A DNA stretch of 64,000 bases from Oxytricha trifallax (lineage: Eukaryota > Ciliophora > Spirotrichea > Sporadotrichida > Oxytrichidae). The first letter of the stretch is position 1. Each line of letters starts with the position of its first letter. The stretch lies in contig ARYC01001548.1 in assembly GCA_000711775.1 (NCBI GenBank), forward strand, positions 20,670 to 84,669, in the 5' to 3' direction. The notes under the pieces are model-generated. The model did not search any database, had not been told where the DNA came from, and saw only the letters and a program-made list of their open reading frames with translations. Positions 26,118-36,659 of the stretch are shown here, one piece after another. The position numbers were made by a program, and so were the translations under genes.

Positions 26118-26690
26118 TTAGAAAGTTATAAGGATAGGGTGACCCACAGGGGCCCGAGGCTGGAGACTTTCTAATAGAGCTTTCTACTACACTAAGGCCT
26201 CCTGAGGGTAGGCAGGGGGTTGCTGGGTTTCACCGCATTAGGGGCCAGTCGGCGGGGTTCAATCTGTCAGATCCTAGACTCCTCGAGTCCTCTGCACGCT
26301 AAGGATTTCCCTGCATTAGATGAGCTACCTGGCGTGAGTTCAGTTTCCTAGGTAATAGGGAGCAGGATGAAGGTGGTGCTCAACCTTCAAAAGTGAGACG
26401 ATGAGGTCGGGTTAATGAGGCTACCACAGCGAAAGGACAGAGACTACTATCTCAGCAGCAGTGGAACCTGGTAAGCGTTTTCTCCAGACTCCCCTTTATT
26501 GTTTACAGGAAGCAGATCTCTGCGAGCTCTGCGTGGGATACTCCTAGTTCACTAGGCTCTTATCTCGTATGCATCTTGATACAGGGAGATGAGGAATTGG
26601 GGGGCGAGGTGGTTTTTTGGAGTTTTTCTAGCTCACGACTTGCCACGTCAACTCACTTCAGATACGTCTACGTCACGACTAAAATTGATG
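26118..26690. other. GC-rich island of unknown nature
   Basis: A sharply bounded block of about 570 bp with balanced to high GC inside surroundings near 20-30% GC; the 60 bases 26221-26280 contain 34 G or C. The left edge carries a 9 bp inverted repeat, TTAGAAAGT at 26118-26126 and ACTTTCTAA at 26166-26174, around a very GC-rich loop. The right edge has an 8 bp direct repeat TCACGACT at 26633-26640 and 26673-26680. No frame reads as a convincing protein on either strand, and no tRNA cloverleaf with matching box B was found. It could be a structured non-coding RNA gene, a germline satellite unit or foreign DNA. Confidence 0.5.
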
Positions 26691-26804
26691 GTTTGATTTT
26701 AGTATTAAACAGTGAATTGATAAATATTTAATTTTGAGTATAACTCATTAATCTTCATTATAATTAATTTGAAAACAAATGTTAAAATAAAACAAATAAA
26801 TGAA

Positions 26805-28123
26805 TCATGTTTTTATAGTTTTTAAATTGCTTATTCTGCTTGAAGCTATGATTGTTGAGGTTGACTCCGACACAGTATACAGTGACACCAAATCGTAATT
26901 TCCGTATCTCTTCGCAAGATCTATATATTTTATTGATTTATATTATATAACTTACCTAATGGTGAGTCCCCGAGAGAGTTCTTAATGTATGGATTTGCTC
27001 CCTTGAAAAACAGTAATTTTGCCAATTCAACATTCTTGACTTGGCCACTGCAATAATGCAAGGCTGTCTCTCCAAATGCATTGGGAATGTTAACTTGAAT
27101 TCCACGCATTAATAAGTGCTCAGTCATTTCTTTCATACCAGCTTTAACTGCATAATGCAGCAAAGTATAATAAATCTATTGTTAAATTCAATGTTTTTAA
27201 TAATCTAGCTTAAAAGTAATACACTTTAAAAAAGTATTGCAATTGTCATCCTCATTAATGCATGATAGATTGTCAAGGCCATGTTTCTCCATTATCAATA
27301 TTCTATCTTTATCGCCTTGTTGGACAGCTTATATTAATTCCAAAAGTGTACCACGGCTTTGAGCTATGTGTCTCTCGATATCTTTCAATGCGCATACTTT
27401 CTAGCATGCATAGCACTTCTAGAAGTTCTTTTAACAATCATAATTATAAATAATTGAAATCTAAATTTTTAAATGATTTTAGATAAAAAGGCAATTTAAT
27501 ACTAAATAGATCTGATGCAATCCATAGCTGCCCTTAGAGACTGCTTGTTCACTAATAAATTATAATGAGAAATAAATAGAATTTACCAATTTTAACAATT
27601 TATCATATCGATGTCTGAAGCTGCCACATTAACCACTGAATGTTGCTGTTTTAATTATGGCGACTTCTAAATGTTTAGGTTTTATGGCAGCTGATTTGTG
27701 ATATTATTGCTCAAAATAAAGTTAAAAATATTCTCTATCCATATTTAGAGAGCTTTATAACTGAGAATATTAATACAACAATCATTTTAGTGATAATGTT
27801 CTCTTTGACTGAATTAGACTGTCTAAGCACTCTTTAAACATGAGAATGACCTTCAGCTGAGTTTGCACCTCTGTTAGCTCCACTTCCTCTCATTTAGAGG
27901 ATTTAATCCCTTAGGGAATTTAGTTCCTGATTCGATGCTCTTAATTCTTCTTACAATCGTTGATTCTCTTTTTCCAAGTAAATTAATTTAAGTTTTAAAT
28001 TAAATTAAATAATAAATAAATAATTGAATCAATAAATATATTCATTATTTTATTGTAAGAGTTACTTTTAAGCCTTTCTTTGCTTAAATTAAAATAATTA
28101 TTATTACTCTCTTTATTTTCCAT
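26805..28123 (-). CDS. Ankyrin-repeat protein with N-terminal coiled coil
   Basis: Starts MENKESNNNYFNLSKERLK at 28123. After an AT-rich gap comes a coiled coil (LEKENQRLQEELRASNQELN), a Gly/Ser linker, a Gln/Pro-rich block ending VVNVAASDIDM, and a basic segment (ALKDIERHIAQSRGTLLELI). Then come ankyrin repeats: LLHYAVKAGMKEMTEHLLM, NAFGETALHYCSGQ, LAKLLFFKGANPYIKNSLGD and SPLDLAKRYGNYDLVSLY. Two repeats carry the canonical TALHY/LLxxGA core. A 35 nt intron at 26921-26955 splits the last repeat and splicing restores PLDLAKRYGN. The C-terminus is SSRISNLKTIKT with TGA at 26805-26807. Ankyrin domains bind proteins; partner unknown. It lies next to the TRP-like channel on the same strand but is a separate gene. 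Confidence 0.82.
26921..26955 (-). other. 35 nt intron in the ankyrin gene
   Basis: On the coding strand GTAAGT..TATAG; splicing joins SPL to DLAKRYG and completes an ankyrin repeat. Confidence 0.9.
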
Positions 28124-28790
28124 TTATTTTGCTTTATTGAATCTATATGAAGTGTATTAATCGCTTTGCATTTTAATTTCCCAAACAAATCAATCACTAA
28201 ACTATATGATGCTTACCTTTTATGCTTAGAAATCATTTCCGATATCATGAGTGTTGGGGACATTAACTTATTGGTGTTAAAGTGGGTAAAGTTACAGAGC
28301 AGGGAGTTTCTTCTTCATTTCTTAATTATCTTTAAATTACTATTCAATTTATGCAATGTAATTAAGTGAATTATTAATGATTCAAATTTGAAGTTTAACG
28401 ATTAATATGGCATTGTTTATATACAATATACCATAATTAATATGAGAGAGTGAATAGAGTTAAATTATAAAGAAATATGAAATTTAAATATTTTCGATTA
28501 AATTAACTTGTCTTTTAATTCTTTGAATAAGATAAGTTTGTATTGATAATAAATTTCTTGATCTCATAAAGGCCAATTTATATATTGAATTCATAAGTTG
28601 AAAATTAAAAATATAAACAATAGCTTATTTTTTGGTTTATTAGATTATATATTGACTAGGAAACTAGCAAAAATTACAATTATATCTTTAATTGTGTTTA
28701 GATATAGCAAATAAGGAAGATAATTTAAAAATATTATACGAGTCTTAAAACTAGTAAGTATTAAATAATTTAATCCTCTTTATTTATTCT
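28124..28790. other. AT-rich spacer
   Basis: About 670 bp between the ankyrin gene start and the TRP-like channel stop. A 67-codon plus-strand reading at 28166-28369 has no recognisable features and is taken as chance. Confidence 0.45.
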
Positions 28791-31700
28791 TCATAATTTT
28801 TGATGAGGACGGTTTACCTTCTTTTTGTATACAGAATTCTTTTGGCTTCTACTGAGATTGCTTGGAAGTCTATTCGCAAATGAAGGGTCTCTGATGCTGT
28901 CAAACATTGGTCTTGAGTCGTATCCTCTTGCTTAAATTTCAGCAGGAGTTCTGGGTAGTTTGAATGAAGATTCGCTATCAATACGACTCATTCCTATGCC
29001 CAAGTAATTATTAATGAAATTATTTTAAATAATCTATATTAAATACCTAGGAAGTGTAAACTCAATCTTTTAAACGTCAATAATAATAATCTTATTATTA
29101 TGATCATCTCCTGGCTTGCCAGTTCTAATCTCTTCTATCTTTCTAATCATAACATGTTGAGTTCTCATAAGCTCAACCAAAATGTCCTCGTGCTTGGTCA
29201 AAGTTGATTTAACATCTTCAAGCTTCTTGTCCAGATGCAGATTTTCCTTAATTATTTTAGTCTTTAGCTTGTCAATTTTATGAGCTATCTCGTTTTTATT
29301 TCCTTCATCTTACCCATCTATTTCAGTTATGATCATCAAGTAAACTTATAAGAAAAAGAAGTCAAATTTTCACTATTTTAGTAATGTTATAAATAAGGAG
29401 GTTTTAAGCATTCTGCATAGCATAGGTATTCCTGATTTACTAAGGAATAAGATAAGCATTTTCACCTATCATACTAGCCATCTCCTGGTAAGATGCGTTT
29501 TCTGAGTTTTCCTTCACCATTGTGAAAGTTTCTGAGATTATAGCAATCAACAAGTTCAACATGATAATAGTGTTAAAGACGGTGCAAAGAATGAATAATC
29601 CATAGACCATAAATGTGCCAACCCCTCCGAATTTCGTTACATCGAAGTCTCCCAAAATAATTCTGTAAGTGTAGATAATAGAGTCAAAAAACCCATCCAC
29701 AAATTTATCCTCATCATCGTTACCATTAGAAAGTGTAAGAAATGAGTCAGAGAAGGCTACAATTGTGAAAAACAGCACTACCAAGAAATGCTTCATATCG
29801 TAAATGACAAGAATGATCAGTCTTGTTAAGTAGCCGAAGGACTTGAAAATTCTGAAAAAGTACAAAAATTTGAACCACATAAAGAATACTCCTATGGCTT
29901 GCAAAATTCTCTCCAAGCTATAGCTTAACTTGATATCAAAACCATTAATAACAAGCAAACTCAAAATAATGACTGGGGTAATTATATCAATGTAATTCCA
30001 AACTGATTTAAAGTAGTGCCATCCTTCATCAACACATTAAATTAGCTCATTCCTCAAGAAATACATTGAGAATAAACTCAGAATAATTTAGCAAGGGAAA
30101 TCGGCTATTCTTGCAAAATCGTTTTTAGACTGTTCAAATATGAAATTCAAATAAAAGAACAGTAAACCCTAGAAGCACATAAAAGGTACGAACAATTTGA
30201 TAATGGTCCATTTTTTAACAAGTGGGTAATTGAACTCAATCATTTTTCTAATAGTAGGGTCCTCGAACACCTCATACTAGTCGGTTCTAGCCAGCTAATC
30301 GTAGAACTCATCTGAAAGTTTATCTTAAAGATGATAAATCTTGGGAATGTCTATGATTTCCACCATGATAGGCATCTCTACCTCGTCATCTTAATTGTTG
30401 TCATCTTTCATTCTCTTTTTCAATTCCAAGTGATCAAACCAAAGCTATTAAGTCGAGATTTCTTCCATGTCATCTGGGATGTTACCTTTTGTTATAGATT
30501 TCATAGCACATGTTTGCATTACTCTTGATTCTAAATAGTCTGATAGGGATGGCAATTATCTGCTAATGAAGTATGGTATAAGATCATAAATAGCTCTAGA
30601 GTGAAATAAAAAATAAACTAAAAATATATTGGTATAAATTGTGATGATCAAGTTTGTATCCACTTAAATATTTTAGCATGACATCGATGTTCTTTATATT
30701 TTGCTTATCTTTGCATATATGCATGGGTGATTTTAACTCAAAGTTTGGCAGGAATGGAATATGAACTTTGATCAATTCTAATTTCTCCTCATCAGGCTGA
30801 GCCATTTTAAAAATCTAGCTTACACTTTCTTCGCTGTTATAAAGCTTATGAAGGATGGTGTCTCCCCCAGGTAGAATATTATAGCAAATTAATTCTATCA
30901 TTGTTTCATCAAACATTTTTATGTCAAGCTCAGACGATTGTAACTTTTCAATGATTCTCCAACTTTAAACATTCATTATGATTTTGATGTTATATAAAAA
31001 TAATCAACTTAGGAAAGTGAAAGAAAAATCTGCGATATATAGGTTTTTGCAGTTATCAATTGAGTAATCAACATTTATAAGTATAGGATATAACTGGAAT
31101 GACTACCTTTTCTAATCTAAATAGATGGCGCTTTTATATGCTTAATATTTTCTAATGAGTCTTTCTTTGATTTATGAAAATTACAATGACTTTCTAAAAT
31201 TAAATAATAAAATAGGAAAATATTCTATTGTTGTAGAAATCTCCATTTTTGAGTTTTATATCTTCTTTATCGAAAAGAGGTATCACATTATAAGCTTTTT
31301 CTTCGCATTTATTTGTTAAATCAATGATTTTTTCTATTCCTTCTCTGTTTATGATCTTGATTAATTAATGTAAACTTTATTAATGTCTTTAAATTTAATA
31401 AATTATACATATTTTGATAGTAGTGTCATCTATCCATTTGAATCTTTTCATAATATCTTAGACGGGCTCCTCATCAATATTCATCAGATACCTCGGTATC
31501 GCGTATTAAAACTGCATATGAAATATAATTAATTAAGACTTTTTATGCATTGAAATGGCATTTCTGACTATAAAATCCTTGTTCTTGAGATCCACATCAA
31601 TCAAGTTCTTAAACGAGGGAGATAAGCACCTGATAAAACCTTCTTAAGTTTCTAGATCAAAAGGATATCTCTCAAATCTCTTAACTAACTCCCAGGTCAC

Positions 31701-31820
31701 ATTCTTTTTAATCTGCTTATCTTCAATTTTCCTGTAGAGCACTACTCTCAAGTTATCTATAATCTCGAGCATGAAGAATAAGTTTGAATCGAAAAAGATT
31801 CTTTAATTTTTTTCGCTCAT
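28791..31820 (-). CDS. TRP-like cation channel with N-terminal helical/ankyrin-like region
   Basis: Starts MSEKNQRIFFDSNLFFMLEI at 31820. The N-terminal region (31820-30550) is mostly helical, with one block ending SPMHICKDKQNIKNIDVMLK that resembles a degenerate ankyrin repeat. Membrane segments run from about 30200 to 29440: SLFSMYFLRNELI, VWNYIDIITPVIILSLLVIN, FMWFKFLYFFRIF, IYDMKHFLVVLFFTIVAFSD, then a pore region with FDSIIYTYRIILGDF and a last helix VFNTIIMLNLLIAIISETFT. The NLLIAIISETF end of S6 is a hallmark of TRP and polycystin-type channels. A C-terminal coiled coil (IAHKIDKLKTKIIKENLHLD) and a Ser/Arg-rich tail follow, ending KVNRPHQKL with TGA at 28791-28793. Coding blocks are separated by several short AT-rich gaps (introns or IESs). 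It likely conducts Ca2+ or other cations in the plasma or ciliary membrane; ion selectivity cannot be read from sequence. Confidence 0.82.
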
Positions 31821-32188
31821 AACTTAATACCCTAAAAAAGAATTTAAATAAATTACTAATCTAAGATTCATGATTAAAGAGTATAAATATTAGTTTAGAA
31901 TATGTTTACTTTTATATAATAAAAGATATTATAAGCCTTAATAGATGCAAGATTAACATGTTATTTATTAGTATTTATAATTAAATTAATATAAATATAT
32001 ATATGATTTAAAACCAGATTTTAAGAAACTATTTAAATCTTAATATATACAATTATTTAGATTTTTTTGAGTCATTTCTGTGAATTTATATCATAAGATT
32101 GTAGATTTAAGCTTTTAATAGAAAATGAAATTATAAATGAAAAAATTATTTTTATTAATTTGTATTTAAATAAATAGATTAATTTTCA
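31821..32188. other. AT-rich spacer
   Basis: Upstream flank of the channel gene. No gene or RNA is seen. Confidence 0.45.
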
Positions 32189-32614
32189 ATATTGTAGGAA
32201 TACATTCGAAATTGGGAAATTAATTTAAATTAAATTAATTATAAATCAAAATCTTGGCAGTTAAAGTTGGCCAATTTAAATGATTTTGGGCTCATTCGAT
32301 AGAGAATTTAAAATTAGCTGGACTTTATTATTGGCGGTACTATTTTATCGCATCCCTGGAGCGAGATAACTCGACTTTAATTAAACATCTCTAAATTCAT
32401 TAAATTATGCCCTCACATTAAAGTCGAGTTATCTCGCTCCAGGGATGCGATAAAATAGTACCGCCAATAATAAAGTCCAGCTAATTTTGAATTCTCTATC
32501 GAATGAGCCCAATATCATTCAAATTGGACAACTTTAACTGCCACGATATTTAATTAATTATTTATTTAATTAAAATTAATTTCCCAAATGCGAATGTATT
32601 CCTACAATAATATT
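32189..32614. mobile_element. Long-palindrome element 1 (MITE-like)
   Basis: Two arms of nearly 195 bp are inverted copies, joined by a spacer of about 36 nt (32382-32417). The outer ends read AATATTGTAGGAATAC and its complement; the inner arms share a 60-plus base block containing GGCGGTACTATTTTATCGCA and GGAGCGAGATAACTCGACTT in exact inverse form. There is no open reading frame. The form is that of a foldback or MITE-like non-autonomous transposon. A second, diverged member lies at 33571-33990. No clear target duplication was identified. Confidence 0.85.
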
Positions 32615-32706
32615 TCAAATTCAAATATATTTCTACAATAAGTTCATAAATTAATATATAGTCTTCAGATAATGAAAGTTACGTCTATATTGGAGAGAAG
32701 AGCAAT

Positions 32707-32843
32707 TAAAACCCCAAAACCCTTTCAGTAGTTTGATTGAGTTTTTGATTGATAAAAGTAGACTATTAGTGCATACTTTATTAGGGTTTTAATAGGGTTT
32801 ATGTAGGTGTTTAATGTTTAAATATTAGTAATTTAAGTGAGTA
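32707..32843. repeat. Left terminal inverted repeat of TBE copy 1
   Basis: C4A4-type tip followed by CAGTAGTTTGATTGAG and AAGTAGACTATTAGTGCATA. The inverse copy is at 36521-36656 and a third, closer copy begins TBE copy 2 at 62716. The first base is T where copy 2 has C. Confidence 0.93.
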
Positions 32844-32844
32844 T

Positions 32845-33333
32845 ATGCGAGGTTTGGGGTCAGTTTATGACAGTGAGTATATAGATTTATTGTTTAAGTT
32901 GCGTTATGGATGTAATGAATATAGTGATCAACTCAAGCCTATTCTAAATTACACATCTATAGCAAGACTACTCCATAAATCTCCTGCAACTGTGAGGTTT
33001 CACTGTCTATAGCTATTGAATTTAAAGAGATAGCAGCTTAATTCTAAGCCTAAAAGACCTTTAAAATTTTAGCAGCATCATATCGATTATCTTATTAATG
33101 ATAAAAATCTTAAATACTGCTCTCATTTCTCTCTGGCCTAGAAAGCTGTGAAGTTTCTTCGCCAATTTCATGAGCTTCATATCTCTGCTTATTCTATAGG
33201 AAATATATATATAAAAAAGAATGCAGGCAATGAAAACTGGATAGGTATTACACCCAGATGCTTGCAGCTGTCAAGCAGGGCATAGAGCAGCAGTAATGTC
33301 ACAGTGAAGGAATAGGAAGGTAAGGGGTCTTGA
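32845..33333 (+). pseudogene. TBE transposase (42 kDa type), N-terminal remnant
   Basis: An ATG two bases inside the terminal repeat opens MRGLGSVYDSEYIDLLFKLR, and 162 codons follow to TGA at 33331-33333. The block YTSIARLLHKSPATVRFHCL has the look of a helix-turn-helix DNA-binding region, fitting the N-terminus of the TBE transposase, a DDE-type enzyme. After about residue 120 the reading becomes less protein-like and no DDE catalytic region is present; a palindromic element follows at 33571. A short later reading (FRSSFHKAVFPLCVSAEI, near 33370) may be a frame-shifted remnant. The full-length enzyme would be roughly twice this length, so this copy cannot make an active transposase. Confidence 0.75.
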
Positions 33334-33570
33334 GATTAAGATTTTGGGTCTTTTGAAGAAAATTTCTTTAGATCTAGCTTCCATAAGGCTGTTTTTCCTT
33401 TATGTGTCTCTGCTGAAATCCACTCTTAGTTATTTAACTGATTAATACTTTTAAATAAGATCAGGATTTACTATTCTTATACAATCAATTTAATAAAGAA
33501 CATCTATCTATCTTGTTTTACAATTGAATCAAAGTCATAGATATTATTGTACCATCTTCAGAACAAGTTA

Positions 33571-33990
33571 TTATTGTATGAATACATTTGATTTGGGAAA
33601 TTAAATATAAATATATAAATAGATGTTCAAATTTGTGGCGGTTAACTTTCTGGAAACCTAGACAATATGGCTCTTGTTCGATAGAGAATTCAAAATTAGC
33701 TTGACTTTACTATTGGCGGTATCCCTTTATCGCATCTCTAGAGTGAGTTAACTTGACTTTAATTTTGGGTGATTTTATTGATTGATTTTTTTCAAAAATT
33801 AAAGTCGTGTTATTTCGCTCTAGGGATACGATAGAGGGATACAGCCAATAGTAAAGTCCAGCTAATTTTGAATTCTCTATCGAACAATTACCATATTGTC
33901 TAGGTTTCCAGAAAGTTAACCTCCATAAATTTGAACATCTATTTATATATTTATATTTAATTTCCCAAATCAAATGTATTCATACAATAT
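33571..33990. mobile_element. Long-palindrome element 2, nested in TBE copy 1
   Basis: Inverted arms of nearly 190 bp share blocks such as ATTGTATGAATACATTTG, GGTTAACTTTCTGGAAACCT and TTCGATAGAGAATTCAAAAT in inverse form, around a spacer near 33765-33800. The plan and several blocks (CGATAGAGAATT, CTTTATTATTGGCGGTA-like, TTATCGCATC) match element 1 at 32189-32614, but the outer arms differ. It interrupts the region where the rest of the TBE transposase should be. Confidence 0.82.
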
Positions 33991-34066
33991 TATATTAAAT
34001 GTATAATTTTTTCTATTAACTACTACTATAAGTTCTTAAAATTGAATTTTGTTTATTTTTTTAGGA

Positions 34067-34613
34067 TCATTTATCCATTTTATCTATTATTTCTTCCCAT
34101 ACAATTAATTTTCCCTCAAGGCCTGCTGATATTAAATATTGGTTGCATTTACTTTTTTTGAGATCAGTAATTTTCTCTGAATAATGAAGTGTGCCATGAA
34201 GTTGTAAAGTATTATTGTCCCATATTTTGATTAGACTATAAAATTATGTTAATGATACGAAAAATTTACTCACCTTCTGCTACTGAAAAAATGAACTTTT
34301 CAATCATATCATATAAAGCATAAACAATAGGAGCAGTCTAATTTTCATTAATTATTGCATGCCCAAAAATATTCTATAATCTCTGACAAAGTTATAATGA
34401 TCCAGCCTTTACATTATTGTGAATATAAGTAACAAAATTGTTTCTAAATTTCAATCTTTATTATTTGATTAGTAAATTTTCATCATTATCTAAAAGGGAT
34501 CTATTAGTAATTTTAGTTTTTTCAATATTCTAATTTTAATTCTGTTCCCTGTATTTTAATTTAGTTTCTTAAGGTAAAGCCTAGTAGAATAGACTTTCAT
34601 ATATTTCCCCCAT
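34067..34613 (-). pseudogene. WD40 protein fragment (BRWD/PHIP-like) on the opposite strand of TBE copy 1
   Basis: The minus strand from ATG at 34613 reads MGEIYESLFYQALPQETKLK, then VKAGSLQLCQRLQNIF, then YALYDMIEKFIFSVAEG. After a short AT-rich interruption (about 34234-34271) it reads LIKIWDNNTLQLHGTLHYSE, KITDLKKSKCNQYLISAGLE and GKLIVWEEIIDKMDK, with TGA at 34067-34069. The KIWD and LIVWE ends mark two WD40 blades. The order (CQRL, a VYA..D block, a first blade) resembles the start of the BRWD/PHIP WD40 domain, but the protein stops after about 165 residues, far short of a full propeller. The interruption is bounded by GT on both sides and does not splice in frame as a GT..AG intron. It is not a known TBE gene; captured or nested host sequence is the best guess. 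Confidence 0.6.
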
Positions 34614-35043
34614 TTCCATTTTTATTCATATTATCGACCATTTTAAAGGCAGATTTGCAGTTTAATTTTCTTAAATTTCCCAATGTTTAATATTTTATCA
34701 ATAACTTTATTTTTATTCTAGTTTTCTTTAGATAATTATTCCATTAAATCTATTTATTCTATTTAATAATAATTTTTAATAATGAATTTATATTAATAGT
34801 TACTCTAGTCTTAAATAATTAGACTTTAATTTATTTTAGTATAATTTCTTTTAAATAGAAGAATTATAAAGTGAAATTGAAATTATAAACTTAATAAAAT
34901 GCAATATATATTGAGTAACAAAATTGGCTATAATAGGAAGTGTAAGATAAGTTTATTTTTCGACTTAGAGGTTACTTTTGAAATTTTTCATGATCATTTC
35001 CTTAATCAGAATATATTATAATAAAATATATCAGCAAACTAAA

Positions 35044-36489
35044 ATGAGCGCTAACCTTTTAAGAAGAGCGGCATTACTTGGACAAAGCCAATAAAAGTTA
35101 TCATTCCAGCAACCAAGAAAAGTAGAGACCAGAGACGCTTGTACTCAGTGGGAGCCTACTTATGACAACTTTGACCAGTCTAGCTTTGAGATTTAAATAT
35201 AAGTTAAGTAGGAGGTTATCAAAGAAGCTGTGCAAATTGAGGAGGAGGTTAAACAACCCGCCATAGAGCATTAATAAATACCAGCCAAAGTTGACTATTA
35301 ATGCAAAGAATGCAATAAAGTTTTCCCTTACAAGTCAACTTATAAGAGACACTTGAGAGATATACACAACGATATGCCAAGGTTATATCTCAAGCATTAA
35401 AAGAAAGATGGGAAGTATGTCTGTGAGTTCTGTGAGAAGCCATATTCTCATACTAGAGACCTCAAAGTACACTTAAAAAAAAACACAATTAAAGTTTTGT
35501 CATTATTCATGACCTACAGGGAATAGATTCCTCTAAAAGAGAAGATCAAGAAATCTAGTGGAGTCTCTCAGAGTTGAGGTATAGAAGTAAATCAAAATGA
35601 AGAAAGCAGTCAAGAACTTTTCTGTCATCTGATATAAATAAAATCATGGTAAAAATAGAGGCGATGAAGATTCATATCTTAAAAATTATTGACATAGATT
35701 CTTGCCTTGAAAGTTACCTCACTCTTTAGGATAAATTAGAAAAGAGAGTCATCACTGATAACTAATATGCCTATAAAATATATCCATTCAATTACTTTCT
35801 TGCTGATGACAAGTTCTAAAAGGGATTCGCAATTGAGCATTATGCTCTTTAACAAGCAAATTAGAGAGTGCAAGCAAAATATATGGCTAGATGCTATATT
35901 ACTTGGAAAAGATCAAGTAGCATTTAGACTTCCTCTCATAAAAATGACTTACAGAGGGTTTTTATCTGATAATAGATACCAAAGATAAATTGGCTAGATC
36001 GTGCAGCAAATAGTTTAGGGTATTGACGAGCTTTACAATCTTGGCTATGTTCATAGAGACTTAAAGGCAGAGAATATCATGATGAACTTTCAGCCTCTTA
36101 GGGTTTATATTATTGATTTCAACAGAGCTCAAAGAGTGCAGGCTTCTGCTTTAGGAAATATATACGTTACTCATGGATATTTCCCAGAGAGAGAGAACTG
36201 GAGAGATGGAGACACTTAATGGGATATCTGGGCTCTAGCAGTAATAATAATAGAGAGCGACATGCCAAGAAACGATTACTTTAGCTGCAGGGGTGAGAGA
36301 GATTCTAATTAGAGAATCAAGCAATACCTCGATAAAAATAAAATAAAAGGAGGTCTCAGAGAACTTGAATACTCAACTATTATCAAGCCAAGCTAAGAGA
36401 ATTAACAAAGAATAGAAACAATAAAACATCAACTTAATAAGATAAAATTCAGAGAACTGCTACATGACTCTAAGCTTATGTTTGTGTGA
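35044..36489 (+). pseudogene. TBE 57 kDa-type zinc-finger/kinase gene, frameshifted
   Basis: Begins MSANLLRRAALLGQSQQKLS. It contains two C2H2 zinc fingers (CKECNKVFPYKSTYKRH and CEFCEKPYSHTRDLKVH) and a protein-kinase-like C-terminal half: AILLGKDQVAFRLPLIKMTY, the catalytic loop VHRDLKAENIMMN, YIIDFNRAQ in place of DFG, and WDIWALAV, ending LHDSKLMFV at TGA 36487-36489. Comparison with copy 2 shows single-base losses in the A-run near 35485 and in ATGACCTAC near 35513, plus more damage around 35815-35850. The frame is therefore broken at least three times and the copy is a pseudogene. Zinc-finger plus kinase architecture is the known plan of this TBE protein, whose role is uncertain. Confidence 0.85.
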
Positions 36490-36520
36490 AATATATATAT
36501 AAAAAAAACTCGCTTGTTTT

Positions 36521-36656
36521 ACTCACTTAAATTACTAATATTTAAACATTAAACCCCTACATAAACCCTATTAAAACCCTAATAAAGTATGCACTAATAG
36601 TCTACTTTTGTCAATCAAACTATCAATCAAACAACTTCAAGGGATTTGGGGTTTTG
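36521..36656. repeat. Right terminal inverted repeat of TBE copy 1
   Basis: Inverse of the left terminal repeat, ending GGGATTTGGGGTTTTG. It carries an extra difference in the telomere-like tract (ATTTGGGG instead of GTTTTGGGG) and in the adjacent AATCAAAC tracts. Confidence 0.92.
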
Positions 36657-36659
36657 AAT

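Larger units (their letters stand above)
32704..36659 (+). mobile_element. TBE transposon copy 1 with AAT target duplication
   Basis: Element 32707-36656 (3950 bp) is flanked by the direct repeat AAT at 32704-32706 and 36657-36659, matching the ANT target preference known for TBE elements. The ends are inverted repeats of about 136 bp (32707-32843 and 36521-36656) whose tips are the telomere-like AAAACCCCAAAACCC on the left and AAAACCCCAAATCCC on the right. Inside are the transposase N-terminus (+), a palindromic element, a WD40 fragment (-) and the zinc-finger/kinase gene (+). TBE elements (Tc1/mariner-related) are germline-limited and removed during macronuclear development. This copy is decayed: both recognisable TBE genes are broken. 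Confidence 0.93.

Noticed and set aside
26221-26330. tRNA gene in the GC island
   Set aside because: A GGTTCAATC-like string resembles box B, but no acceptor stem, box A or cloverleaf could be formed around it.
29440-29964. A separate 174-residue membrane protein
   Set aside because: It is the pore half of the TRP-like channel; the flanking TAA codons are Gln and the coding sequence continues on both sides.
32707-32730. C4A4 repeat as a chromosome end or telomere addition site
   Set aside because: The tract is the tip of a TBE terminal inverted repeat with its partner at 36656 and an AAT target duplication; it is only two repeat units long.
35767-35988. Independent 73-codon gene
   Set aside because: It is a piece of the frameshifted TBE zinc-finger/kinase gene, recognisable by comparison with copy 2.
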